The position numbers were made by a program, and so were the translations under genes. Below are positions 8,598 to 16,823 of a stretch of 64,000 bases of DNA, piece by piece. Every line of letters starts with the position of its first letter. Position 1 is the stretch's first letter. This stretch comes from Halobaculum magnesiiphilum (GTDB lineage Archaea > Halobacteriota > Halobacteria > Halobacteriales > Haloferacaceae): assembly GCF_019823105.1 (NCBI RefSeq), contig NZ_CP081958.1, forward strand, positions 1,984,001-2,048,000, in the 5' to 3' direction. The notes beneath the pieces are model-generated. The model did no database searches, was not told where the DNA came from, and saw only the letters and a list, made by a program, of their open reading frames with translations.

Positions 8598-9353
8598 TCA
8601 GCGACGCAGCGCCGAGAGCGCCTCGGCAGCCTCCCGAGCCGCCGCGAGGTGGTCGGCGGCGACACGGGGGTCGGACGCCTCGGCTGCTGCCTCGGCGTGG
8701 CGCCGCAGCGTGCTCGCGAGTGCGTCGCGGCCGGCCGCGAGGTCGTCGCCGGCGGCTCCCGCGTTCGCGTCGCCGGCGGGCCGTGTCGATGCCGGGGAGG
8801 TATCACGTCCGGCCGCCACGTCGACGCTCGCGTCCACGTGGCCCGTTGTCTCCGGTGTTGCCGTCCCGGCCGCCTCCGCGGCGTCAACCCCGGCCCCGTC
8901 CACGTCCGCGGACGCGGACGCGCCCCCCGGTGAGGACGCCGCCGGCTCCGTCGGGCTCGGGGACGGGCTCTCGTTCGGCGTCGCGCCGGGCGCCGCGTCC
9001 TCGTTCGCCACAGCGGCGTTCGTCGAGTCCGGATTCGCCGCGTCCGGGTCCACCGCGTCCGGGTCCGCCGCGTCCGCGTTCGCCGGCTCGTCCGGCGCCG
9101 CCCCGTTCGAGCCCTCCACGTCGCACTCGGGGCAGAACTCCTGCCCGTTCTGTCGGAAGATCGGCGAGCCGCAGGCGTCGCAGTGGTCGTTCGTCATCGT
9201 CGCGCCCTTGAGCAGGAGTTCGCTCATCCGGCGCGTGGACTCGCGCTTCTCCTCGTCGCGGGCGAACTTCTCGCGGAGCTTCTCGCGTTCGGCCTCCTTG
9301 TCGAACTCCGGGTCGTCGCCGTCGGGCGCCTCGTCGGACGCGTGTTCGCTCAT
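8598..9353 (-). CDS. SSSCA1 (autoantigen p27-like) family zinc-ribbon protein
   Basis: A 251-aa protein. The N-terminal charged helix (EFDKEAEREKLREKFARDEEK) is followed by MSELLLKGATM and a zinc ribbon with paired cysteines, CDACGSPIFRQ and FCPECD (residues about 58-79). This arrangement is the Sjogren syndrome/scleroderma autoantigen 1 family found in many archaea. The middle is a low-complexity Asp/Ala/Pro region with short repeats (AADPDAVDPDAANPD), coded by an imperfect 15-bp tandem repeat near 9030-9085. The C-terminal about 70 residues are helical. Molecular role unknown. Confidence 0.8.
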   Translation of the reverse strand: MSEHASDEAPDGDDPEFDKEAEREKLREKFARDEEKRESTRRMSELLLKGATMTNDHCDACGSPIFRQNGQEFCPECDVEGSNGAAPDEPANADAADPDAVDPDAANPDSTNAAVANEDAAPGATPNESPSPSPTEPAASSPGGASASADVDGAGVDAAEAAGTATPETTGHVDASVDVAAGRDTSPASTRPAGDANAGAAGDDLAAGRDALASTLRRHAEAAAEASDPRVAADHLAAAREAAEALSALRR

Positions 9354-9404
9354 GCTCGGGGAATGGTCGTCGCGAGCGAAAAAGTCAGCGGCGTCGAGGG
9401 GAGC

Positions 9405-9878
9405 TCACAGCGAGCGAAGCGACGGAAGCGCAGCGCCGAGCACCGCCCCGTACAGCACGTGGGCCGCGAGACTGAGGGTGTCGAGGTTCGGGAGCGGCGG
9501 GGTCGCGGGCGAGCCGACCGCCGCGAGCCACGCCGGCATCACGAGGGCCGCGAGGACCGCCCAGAGCGCGACGCCGTAGCCGACCCCGAGCAGCGTCGAG
9601 CGTGTCGGGTCGACGACGCCGAGGGCGTTCGCGAGCGCGACGAACCCCACGCCGAGGACCGCGCCGTGGCTCACGTGGACGATCCAGCCGGCGAGCCCGC
9701 CGGAGAGTCCGTACAGCGAGGGGATCGCGACCTCCAGCGCCGCCGGCGCGAACAGCGAGAACGCCGCGCCCATCGCGATCCCGGCGAGCGCGCCCGCCGC
9801 GACGCCGCCGCGCCAGCCGGTCCCGACCGTCTCGATCTCCGGTTCCGCCGTCGTCGCCGTTCGTGTCTGTGTCGCCAT
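9405..9878 (-). CDS. Four-helix membrane protein, haloarchaeal, unknown function
   Basis: A 157-aa integral membrane protein. After a short polar N-terminus (MATQTRTATTAEPE) there are about four hydrophobic segments: near residues 24-45, 55-80, 92-115 and 135-155. Gly and Ala are frequent and no catalytic motif is visible. Similar haloarchaeal proteins are sometimes mislabelled histidine kinase, but no kinase motif is present. The ATG at 9878 gives a clean start; a longer in-frame reading to 10046 adds a polar segment with CPTC that does not look like part of the same protein. Confidence 0.6.
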   Translation of the reverse strand: MATQTRTATTAEPEIETVGTGWRGGVAAGALAGIAMGAAFSLFAPAALEVAIPSLYGLSGGLAGWIVHVSHGAVLGVGFVALANALGVVDPTRSTLLGVGYGVALWAVLAALVMPAWLAAVGSPATPPLPNLDTLSLAAHVLYGAVLGAALPSLRSL

Positions 9879-10063
9879 AGCGTCACGTATGGACGCGTGC
9901 TCCGGGGATAGCCGTACGTACACGATGCGGCCCCGACAGGTCGGGCACCCTCCCCGGCGACCCGGAGCACCGTCGTCGCCCGGTCCGTCGGCCGACTCGG
10001 CCGGCGTCCACGCGACCGCCACGGCACCCGTAACTTCAAAGCTCAAGAGGCGAAAGTACGATC

Positions 10064-12265
10064 GTGTCGACGACGGACGGTCACCTGCGCTTCTTCCCGT
10101 ACGACGAGCCGTACCCGAACCAGGAGGAGGCGATGGACCGGATCGCCAACTCGCTGGAGCGCGGGCAGGACGTGCTGTTCGAGGGCGCGCCGGGGACCGG
10201 CAAGACGCTCTCGGCGCTGGTGCCCGCGCTGGAGCACGCCCGCGAGCACGACCGCACCGTCGTCATCACGACGAACGTCCACCAGCAGATGCGCCAGTTC
10301 GTCGAGGACGCCCGCGCCATCCACGAGACCGAGCGTATCCGCGCGACCGTGTTCAAGGGGAAGTCGTCGATGTGCCACATCGACGTGGACTACCAGGAGT
10401 GTCAGACGCTGCGCGACACCACGCGCTCGCTCGTCGAGGACCGGTCCGACAAGGAGCAGCTGGAACAACGGCTCGATGACCTCACCGACGAGATGCGCGA
10501 GGGCGCCGACAGTGCGGGCGGCGGCTCCGGCGGCGACCCCGGGAGCGCCGCCGAAGCCAGACAGGCCGTACAGGAGGAGCTGGATCGTCTCGACGAGGAG
10601 ATCGACGACGAGGCCGCCAACACCTGCGACTACTACCTCCAGAACCTCACCGGCGACACCGGCGAGTTCTTCTCGTGGCTGTTCGACGACGTGCGCACCC
10701 CCGACGAGGTGTACGAGTACGCCGGCAGCCGGGGCTTCTGCGGCTACGAGCTGCTGAAGGAGGGGATGGAGGATGTCGAACTCGTCGTCTGCAACTACCA
10801 CCACCTGCTCGACCCGCAGATACGCGAGCAGTTCTTCCGGTGGCTCGATCGCGACCCGCAGGACGTGATCACCGTCTTCGACGAGGCGCACAACGTCGAG
10901 GACGCCGCCCGCGACCACGCCTCGAAGACGCTCACCGAGAACACCCTGGAGTCGGCGCTCAACGAGCTGGAGGAGACCGACGACTCCCGCGCCGAACCCG
11001 CCGAGAACGTCCTCCGGGCGTTCACCGAGGCGCTGCGGGACACATACGACGACAAGCTCGGCTTCGGCGCCCGCGAGCAGATCGGCGAGAACTGGGACGA
11101 CGTGAGCATCGCCAACGACGACCGCCGCGACGACCTGACGCTCGCGTTCCTCGACCGCTACGAGGGACAGGGGATCCGCGCGGAGTGCGACCTCGCGCTC
11201 CAGCTCGGCAAGCGCCTCGACGAGGAGTACGAGGAGGCGTACCGCGACGGCGAGACGACGACCCGGCGGGAGTGTCAGACCCTGCAAGCGGCCGCGTTCG
11301 TCTCGGCGTGGATGGACGACGGCGGCGAGCTCGGCCAGCACCCGGTCGTCTCCGTCCGGCGCGACGCCGGTACCGACGAGGTGTACGGCCGCGCGGAGCT
11401 GTACACCTGCATCCCGCGGGAGGTGACCGCGGAGCTGTTCGACGAGGTGTACGCGAGCGTCCTCATGTCCGCCACCCTCCGCCCGTTCGACGTGACAGAG
11501 GACGTGCTCGGGCTGTCGGACCCGGCGACGCTCGCGTACGGGATGGAGTACCCCGAGGAGAACCGCCGAACCTTCTCGGTCGCCACGCCGGCGCTGTTCG
11601 CCTCCGAGCGCGACGACCCCGCGACACAGGAGACGATCGCCGCGACGCTGTCGGATGTCGTGCGGTTCACGCCCGGCAACAGCCTCCTGTTTTTCCCGTC
11701 CTACGCGGAGGCCGAGCGCTACCACGAACTGCTCTCGGGCGACCCGAACCTGGGTACCCTCCTGCTCGACGGTTCCGAGCCCGACACGGAGCAACTCCGT
11801 CGCCGCCTCGTCGACAGCGGTGACGCGACGCTGTTCACGTCGCTGTGGGGCACCCTCGCCGAGGGCGTGAGCTTCGACGGCGACGACGCCCGGACGGTCG
11901 CGGTCGTGGGCGTGCCGTACCCGCACCTCTCCGAGCGAATGGAGGCGGTACAGGAGGCCTACGACCGCGCGTTCGCCGAGCGCTCGCGGGACGCCGGCTG
12001 GGAGTACGCCGTCGAGATCCCGACCGTCCGCAAGACCCGGCAGGCGCTCGGCCGCGTGATCCGCTCGCCCGAGGACTTCGCCGTTCGCGCGCTGCTGGAC
12101 AAGCGCTACACCTCCGCGGACATGGGCAAGTACTCCGTGCGGGGCGCGTTCCCCGTGGAGGAGCGCGAGGAGCTGATCGACATCGGCCCCGGGAAACTGA
12201 AGTTCGCGATGTTGAACTTCTTCACCGACCACGCGGCCTACGACGGGGAGCCGCCGGAGCCGTAG
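10064..12265 (+). CDS. XPD/DinG-type Fe-S DNA helicase
   Basis: SF2 5'-3' helicase of the XPD/Rad3 family, 733 aa, with a GTG start. Walker A GAPGTGKT is at residues 41-48 and DEAH at 273-276. Four cysteines between them (104, 113, 188, 226) match the XPD [4Fe-4S] cluster domain that separates DNA strands. C-terminal motifs include SLWGTLAEGVSF and QALGRVIRSPEDF. An acidic, Gly/Ser-rich stretch near 145-170 looks like a halophilic insertion within the arch or Fe-S region. Likely role in DNA repair. Divergent from the membrane-protein gene, with 185 bp between the starts. Confidence 0.92.
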   Translation: MSTTDGHLRFFPYDEPYPNQEEAMDRIANSLERGQDVLFEGAPGTGKTLSALVPALEHAREHDRTVVITTNVHQQMRQFVEDARAIHETERIRATVFKGKSSMCHIDVDYQECQTLRDTTRSLVEDRSDKEQLEQRLDDLTDEMREGADSAGGGSGGDPGSAAEARQAVQEELDRLDEEIDDEAANTCDYYLQNLTGDTGEFFSWLFDDVRTPDEVYEYAGSRGFCGYELLKEGMEDVELVVCNYHHLLDPQIREQFFRWLDRDPQDVITVFDEAHNVEDAARDHASKTLTENTLESALNELEETDDSRAEPAENVLRAFTEALRDTYDDKLGFGAREQIGENWDDVSIANDDRRDDLTLAFLDRYEGQGIRAECDLALQLGKRLDEEYEEAYRDGETTTRRECQTLQAAAFVSAWMDDGGELGQHPVVSVRRDAGTDEVYGRAELYTCIPREVTAELFDEVYASVLMSATLRPFDVTEDVLGLSDPATLAYGMEYPEENRRTFSVATPALFASERDDPATQETIAATLSDVVRFTPGNSLLFFPSYAEAERYHELLSGDPNLGTLLLDGSEPDTEQLRRRLVDSGDATLFTSLWGTLAEGVSFDGDDARTVAVVGVPYPHLSERMEAVQEAYDRAFAERSRDAGWEYAVEIPTVRKTRQALGRVIRSPEDFAVRALLDKRYTSADMGKYSVRGAFPVEEREELIDIGPGKLKFAMLNFFTDHAAYDGEPPEP

Positions 12266-12292
12266 CGAGGTGAGAGTGCAGTACGGAGGCGA

Positions 12293-12349
12293 CTACTCCA
12301 ACAGCTCCACGAGCAGTCCCTTCTGCGCGTGCATCCGGTTTTCCGCCTG
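12293..12349 (-). repeat. Duplicated 3' end of argF (outer copy)
   Basis: This 57-bp segment matches 12570-12626, the end of argF including its stop codon, at 55 of 57 positions. The two copies lie in the same orientation 277 bp apart. Beyond 12350 the similarity stops abruptly. It is a remnant, since it cannot be expressed as part of an intact argF. Confidence 0.9.
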
Positions 12350-12390
12350 AACCACGACCGCTTTTCACGGGGTCCTCCTCGCTCGTGGTT

Positions 12391-12537
12391 CGAGACGGCA
12401 AAGCCGTCTCGTCATCACGAAAGGCGCTTCGCGCCTTTAGAACGACTTCGCTTGCTCGTCGAACCCCGCCAAACCCCGTCGATGCTGTCAGAGCGCAACG
12501 CGCTCTGACTGCCAACCAGACGCCAAAGGCGTCTGGT
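12391..12537. repeat. Cluster of four perfect hairpins with 3-nt loops
   Basis: Four perfect inverted repeats: arms 12391-12399/12403-12411 (loop AAA), 12420-12427/12431-12438 (loop TTC), 12487-12496/12500-12509 (loop AAC) and 12515-12524/12528-12537 (loop AAA). Stems are 8-10 bp and most close with GC next to the loop. The arm sequences differ from one another, so these are not copies of one repeat. Confidence 0.85.
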
Positions 12538-12569
12538 GATGACAAAAACGCTCGCTTCGCTCGCGTCGG

Positions 12570-13505
12570 CTACTCCAGCAGCTCCACGAGCAGCCCCTTC
12601 TGCGCGTGCATCCGGTTTTCCGCCTGCTCCCACACGAGCGAGCGGTCCGACTCCAGCACGGCGTCGGTCACCTCCTCGCCGCGGTGGGCGGGCAGACAGT
12701 GCATGAACGCGGCGTCCGTGTCGGCGAGCAGGTCCTCGTTGACCTGGTAGCCGTCGAAGGCCGGGAGCTTCTCCTCGCGTTCCGCCTCCTCGCCCATGCT
12801 CACCCACACGTCGGTGTAGACGACGTCCGCGTCGGCGACCGCCTCCTCGGGGGAGTCGACGGCGGTCGGCTCGGTCCCGAGATCGGCGCAGCGGTCGTAC
12901 ACGTCGTCGCCGAGGCCGTAGCCGTCGGGCGTCGCGACCGCCAGATCGAGCCCCGCGAGCGCGGCGCCGACGGCGAACGAGCGGCCGACGTTGTTGCCGT
13001 CGCCGACCCACGCCGCCGACACCTCCGAGAGGTCGCCGACCTCCTCGCGGATCGTGAGGAGATCCGCGAGCGTCTGGCACGGGTGGGCGTCGTCGGTGAG
13101 GCCGTTGATCACCGGAACGCCGGCGTACTCCGCGAGGGTCTCGGCGTTCTCGTGGGCGAACGTCCGCACCATGATCGCGTCGGCGTAGCCGCCGAGCGCG
13201 CGGGCGGTGTCCTTCAGCGGCTCGCCGTGGCCCAACTGGATCGCGTCGGGCCCGAGGAACATCGCGTGACCGCCCAGCTGAGTCATCCCCGTCTCGAAGC
13301 TCGCGCGCGTCCGGGTCGAGGGCTTCTCGAACAGCATCGCCAGCGTCGTCCGCGGGAGCTGCGTGAGGTCCTTCCCGGCCTTCAGGTCGGAAGCGCGCGC
13401 GAGGACCTGCGCCAGTTGGTCGGTCGTCAGGTCGTCGATGTCGAGGAAGTCGCTCGGGAACTCGTCGGTCTCGTCCGGCATCGTCGATGTCGTGTGGGTG
13501 CTCAT
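12570..13505 (-). CDS. argF: Ornithine carbamoyltransferase
   Basis: ArgF, 311 aa, forms citrulline from ornithine and carbamoyl phosphate. Motifs: carbamoyl-phosphate loop STRTR (about residue 61), HPCQ near residue 141, and HCLPAHRGEE near 277 carrying the catalytic Cys. Two nearby starts are possible (13505 or the ATG eight codons later); the longer is given. It is the last gene of the arg cluster, 109 bp after argE. The final 57 bp are duplicated just downstream at 12293-12349. Confidence 0.95.
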   Translation of the reverse strand: MSTHTTSTMPDETDEFPSDFLDIDDLTTDQLAQVLARASDLKAGKDLTQLPRTTLAMLFEKPSTRTRASFETGMTQLGGHAMFLGPDAIQLGHGEPLKDTARALGGYADAIMVRTFAHENAETLAEYAGVPVINGLTDDAHPCQTLADLLTIREEVGDLSEVSAAWVGDGNNVGRSFAVGAALAGLDLAVATPDGYGLGDDVYDRCADLGTEPTAVDSPEEAVADADVVYTDVWVSMGEEAEREEKLPAFDGYQVNEDLLADTDAAFMHCLPAHRGEEVTDAVLESDRSLVWEQAENRMHAQKGLLVELLE

Positions 13506-13614
13506 CGTGATCGTGGGTCGTGGGATGTGTCGCGTGTGGTGTGGTGAGTCGGTGGTCGTGTGTAGTGCGCAGAACGGGGCGGGCGACGGTCGGAGCCGCC
13601 GGGGCCGCCGTAGA

Positions 13615-14712
13615 TCAGCCGTCGGTTCGGCCTCGCAATCGTCGCGAGGCGTCGGTCAACACGTCGACCGAGCGGTCGAACTCCCGCAGGGGGAGCCGTT
13701 CGTCGGGCGCGTGATCCAGCGCGGAGTCGCCGGGGCCGTACGTCGCCATCGGCACGTCCCAGGCGCCGGCGAACAGGTTCACGTCGGCGGTGCCGGTCTT
13801 GCGGAGCAGACGCGGGTCGCCCCCCGCCTTCCGGATCCCGCCCCGCAGCGCCGTCGCCACGGGGTCGCGCGGGCTCCCCATCACCGGCGGGATCGGCTCG
13901 TTCCAGTGGACCGTCCCGACGTCGAGTTCGGCGTCGGCGCGCTCGCGAACGTCCTCGGGGTCGAGCGACGGCGGCACGCGGAACTGCACGTCCATCGTCG
14001 CCTCCATCGAGAGGCCGTCCTCCGAGAGGCCGCCGTCGACGGCGACGGGTTTGGTCGTCACCTGCTCGAAGACGGCGCCGTAGTCGTAGTAGTCGAACGC
14101 GCCCTCGACGCGCTGCCACCAGTGGATCGCGTGCTCGACGGCGTTGGGGTCCGGCCGGGAGGTGTGTCCCGACTCGCTGGTCGCGACGTAGGTGCCGGAG
14201 ATCAGCCCGCGGTAGCCGAGCGTCACGGCGTCCCAGCCGGACGGCTCGCCGTTGATCACGGCCTCCGGCGCGTCGCGGGTCTCGACGAGGTGGCGCGCGC
14301 CCCGGGAGTCGGTCTCCTCGCCGGTGACGCCGACGAACGAGACGCCGGTCTCGACGGCCGCGACGGCCATCGCCGCCAGCGGCCCCGTGGCGTCGACGCT
14401 GCCGCGGCCCCACAGCACGGGGCCCTCGACGCCCAGTTCCTCGTCGCCGTCGGCGACGTCGACCGGCACCTCGCCGGGCACCGTGTCGACGTGGGAGGTG
14501 AGCAGCAGGGAGTCGTCGGCCGGCGCGCGGACGTTGCCCACCTCGTCGACGAACGCCTCGCGGCCGTGCGCCTCGAGGAACTCGACGAGCACCGCCGCCG
14601 CGTCGGCCTCCTCGCCGGAGACGGACGGCGTCGACACGAGGTCGTACAGCAACTGGCGACCCTCCGTGTCGAGCGCGTCGTCCGGGTCGACGGGGTTGGG
14701 AACGGCCAGCAT
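13615..14712 (-). CDS. argE: [LysW]-ornithine hydrolase (ArgE/LysK-like M20 peptidase)
   Basis: Zinc-dependent M20-family amidohydrolase, 365 aa, that releases ornithine (or lysine) from the C-terminal Glu of the ArgW/LysW carrier. Metal-binding segments: LTSHVDTVPG (about residues 70-79), the GSVDATG Asp near 106, the catalytic GEETD near 132, and DHAPDE near the C-terminus. Context next to argD and argF argues for the arginine branch; in other archaea the same enzyme can serve lysine synthesis as well. Its stop codon is well separated from argF, while it directly abuts argD upstream. Confidence 0.88.
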   Translation of the reverse strand: MLAVPNPVDPDDALDTEGRQLLYDLVSTPSVSGEEADAAAVLVEFLEAHGREAFVDEVGNVRAPADDSLLLTSHVDTVPGEVPVDVADGDEELGVEGPVLWGRGSVDATGPLAAMAVAAVETGVSFVGVTGEETDSRGARHLVETRDAPEAVINGEPSGWDAVTLGYRGLISGTYVATSESGHTSRPDPNAVEHAIHWWQRVEGAFDYYDYGAVFEQVTTKPVAVDGGLSEDGLSMEATMDVQFRVPPSLDPEDVRERADAELDVGTVHWNEPIPPVMGSPRDPVATALRGGIRKAGGDPRLLRKTGTADVNLFAGAWDVPMATYGPGDSALDHAPDERLPLREFDRSVDVLTDASRRLRGRTDG

Positions 14713-15876
14713 CTACAGCACCTCCGTCAGCGCGTCGACGACCTCGCGGGCGTGGCCCTCGTTGATCACGAGCGGCGGCAGCAGGCGCACGACCGAGCGA
14801 CCGGCCGGTAGCGCGAGGATCTGGTGTTCCATGGCGAGGTCGCGGAGGTAGCGGTTCGCCCCCCGCTTCACCTCGACGCCGATCATCAGCCCCTCGCCGC
14901 GCACGTCGCGGACGGGGAGGTCGTGTTCCTCGACGGCCTCCGCCAGTTGGGTCGTGAGGTACTCGCCCACTTTCGCCGCGTTGCCGGGCACGTCGTTGGC
15001 GACGAGCTCCTCCAGCGTCGCGTTGGCCGCGGCGGCGACGACCGGGTTGCCCGAGAACGTCGACCCGTGGCTGGCGGCGCCGTCGGCGATCCAGTCGGCA
15101 CACAGCGTCGCGCCCAGCGGGAGGCCGGAGGCGACGCCCTTCGCCGTCGTCAGGATATCGGGCTGGACGCCCGCGCCCTCGCAGGCCCACAGGTCGCCGG
15201 TGCGGCCCATCCCGGTCTGGATCTCGTCGAACACGAGCGCCGCGCCCGCGTCCGCCGTCAGATCGCGAGCCGACTGCAGGTACCCGTCGCCGGCGGGGTT
15301 GATCCCGCCCTCGCCCTGCACGGGTTCGAGGAAGACGGCTGCGGTCTCGTCGCCGACCGCCTCCGCGAGCGCCTCCTCGTCGCCGTAATCGACGAACTCG
15401 ACGCCGCCGGCGACGGGCTCGAAGGGGGCGCGGTACTTCTTCTTCCACGTCATCGCCAGCGCGCCCAGCGTGCGGCCGTGGAAGCCGCGCTTCGTGGCGA
15501 CGACCTTCTCGCGACCCGTCGCCGAGCGCGCGAACTTCATCGCCGCCTCGTTGGCCTCCGTGCCGGAGTTACAGAGCCACACCTTCGAGAGGTCGCCGGG
15601 GGCGACCGCGCCGAGGCGTTCGTACAGTTCCGTGCGAGCGCTGTTCGGGTACGACGCCTGCACGTACAGCAACTCGGCCGCCTGTTCTTGCACCGCGTCG
15701 ACCACGGCCGGCGGGCAGTGCCCGAGCGGGGTGCAGGCGTAGCTCGCGCCGAAATCGAGGTACTCGGTGCCGTCGCTGGCGGTGAGGTGGACGCCCTCTC
15801 CGGACTCCAGTTGGATCGGCTTCTCGGAGAAGACGAACCCCTCGCCCGCGTCGCTGGGGTCCTCGAAGGCGCTCAT
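14713..15876 (-). CDS. argD: [LysW]-glutamate-semialdehyde transaminase (ArgD/LysJ)
   Basis: PLP-dependent class III aminotransferase, 387 aa. It converts the carrier-bound glutamate semialdehyde to carrier-bound ornithine, with glutamate as amino donor. Motifs: NSGTEANEAA near residue 106 (cofactor phosphate contact), VFDEIQTGMGRTG near 218, and the PLP-lysine segment TTAKGVASGLPLG near 248. Typical family length. The start codon overlaps the end of argB by 4 bp (ATGA), so the two are translationally coupled; the argE start follows its stop directly. Confidence 0.93.
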   Translation of the reverse strand: MSAFEDPSDAGEGFVFSEKPIQLESGEGVHLTASDGTEYLDFGASYACTPLGHCPPAVVDAVQEQAAELLYVQASYPNSARTELYERLGAVAPGDLSKVWLCNSGTEANEAAMKFARSATGREKVVATKRGFHGRTLGALAMTWKKKYRAPFEPVAGGVEFVDYGDEEALAEAVGDETAAVFLEPVQGEGGINPAGDGYLQSARDLTADAGAALVFDEIQTGMGRTGDLWACEGAGVQPDILTTAKGVASGLPLGATLCADWIADGAASHGSTFSGNPVVAAAANATLEELVANDVPGNAAKVGEYLTTQLAEAVEEHDLPVRDVRGEGLMIGVEVKRGANRYLRDLAMEHQILALPAGRSVVRLLPPLVINEGHAREVVDALTEVL

Positions 15877-16823
15877 CCGTCCACCTCCGCGTCGGCGGCG
15901 TCGCCTCCGGCGTGGGCTTCGCCGCCGTCGATCAGGGCCGAGCGCTCGATACGCGTCCCGGCGCCGTCGAGCGCGGCGACGATGGGGTCGCGGACGTTCG
16001 CGTCGGCGACGGTCACCGCCGTCGCGCCGGATTCGAGCGCCTCGGTCGCCGCCATCACCTTCCGGGTCATGAACCCCTCGGCGGCGTCGGTGAGCGCGTC
16101 GTACTCGTCGCCCGTGGCGACCGACTCGATGAGCGTGTCGGGGTCGTCCGGGTCGGCGTACACGCCGGCCACGTCCGTGAGGACCACCAGCTCCGCGCCG
16201 AGCGCGCCCGCGACGGCCGCGGCCGCGCGGTCGGCGTCGGTGTTCACCGGGGTGCCCTCGCTCTCGGACTCCATGCCGAACATCGGCGGCGACACGACGG
16301 GCGTGTAGCCGTCAGCGAGCAGGGTCGACAGGAGACCCTCGTTGACCTGCTTGGGCGTGCCGGAGTGGTCGCCGCGCTTGATCTTCTTCTTGCCGTCCTC
16401 GACGACGCGGACGGCCGATTTCCGGGGGCCGGTCAGGAGGCCGCCGTCGACGCCCGAGAGGCCGACGGCGTCGACGCCGGCGTTCTTCATCGCGGTGACG
16501 AGGTCGGTGTTCACCTGCCCCGCCATCGCCATCGTGAACGCCTCCATCGTCTCGGCGTCGGTGAAGCGGCCGGTGACACCCGAGGGCGTCTCGACGTACT
16601 CCGACTCGATGCCGAGGCGGTCCAGCAGGTCGTCGACGGCGGTCGAGCCGCCGTGGACGACGACCACGTCGCGGCCGTTCGCGACGAGGTGAGCCACGTC
16701 GCCGACGGCGCCCGCGGGGTCGACGGCGCGCGCGCCGCCGAGCTTCACGACGACGGGCGGGCCGTCGCCGCCGTCGGGCAGGACCTCGCCGTCCGCGACC
16801 GCGGCGGCGCCGGGCCAGCTCAC
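15873..16823 (-). CDS. argB: [LysW]-glutamate kinase (ArgB/LysZ)
   Basis: Amino-acid kinase family protein, 316 aa, that phosphorylates the carrier-attached glutamate. Motifs: VVVKLGGARAVD near residue 21 (phosphate-binding Lys), VVVHGGSTAVDDLL near 51, GLSGVDGGLLTG near 120, and PVNTDADRAAAAVAGAL near 200. A segment rich in Lys (DGKKKIKRGDHSG) is unusual for a halophile and may contact the acidic carrier protein. GTG is chosen as start because it overlaps the argC stop as GTGA, the coupling seen elsewhere in this operon. Confidence 0.92.
   Translation of the reverse strand: MSWPGAAAVADGEVLPDGGDGPPVVVKLGGARAVDPAGAVGDVAHLVANGRDVVVVHGGSTAVDDLLDRLGIESEYVETPSGVTGRFTDAETMEAFTMAMAGQVNTDLVTAMKNAGVDAVGLSGVDGGLLTGPRKSAVRVVEDGKKKIKRGDHSGTPKQVNEGLLSTLLADGYTPVVSPPMFGMESESEGTPVNTDADRAAAAVAGALGAELVVLTDVAGVYADPDDPDTLIESVATGDEYDALTDAAEGFMTRKVMAATEALESGATAVTVADANVRDPIVAALDGAGTRIERSALIDGGEAHAGGDAADAEVDG

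Larger units (their letters stand above)
12266..12569. other. Intergenic region with duplicated argF end and hairpin cluster
   Basis: No gene is seen in this stretch of about 300 bp. It contains a second copy of the last 57 bp of argF (12293-12349) followed by four perfect short hairpins, each with a 3-nt loop. See the separate repeat entries. Confidence 0.7.

Noticed and set aside
9879-10046. N-terminal extension of the four-helix membrane protein with a CPTC pair
   Set aside because: The extension is low-complexity and polar, and a clear ATG at 9878 precedes the hydrophobic domain at normal distance.
10043-12232. Long minus-strand open frame (over 700 codons) opposite the XPD-like helicase
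   Set aside because: It is the antisense of a gene with intact Walker A, DEAH and Fe-S motifs. GC-rich haloarchaeal genes commonly leave long open antisense frames; its translation has no recognisable domain.
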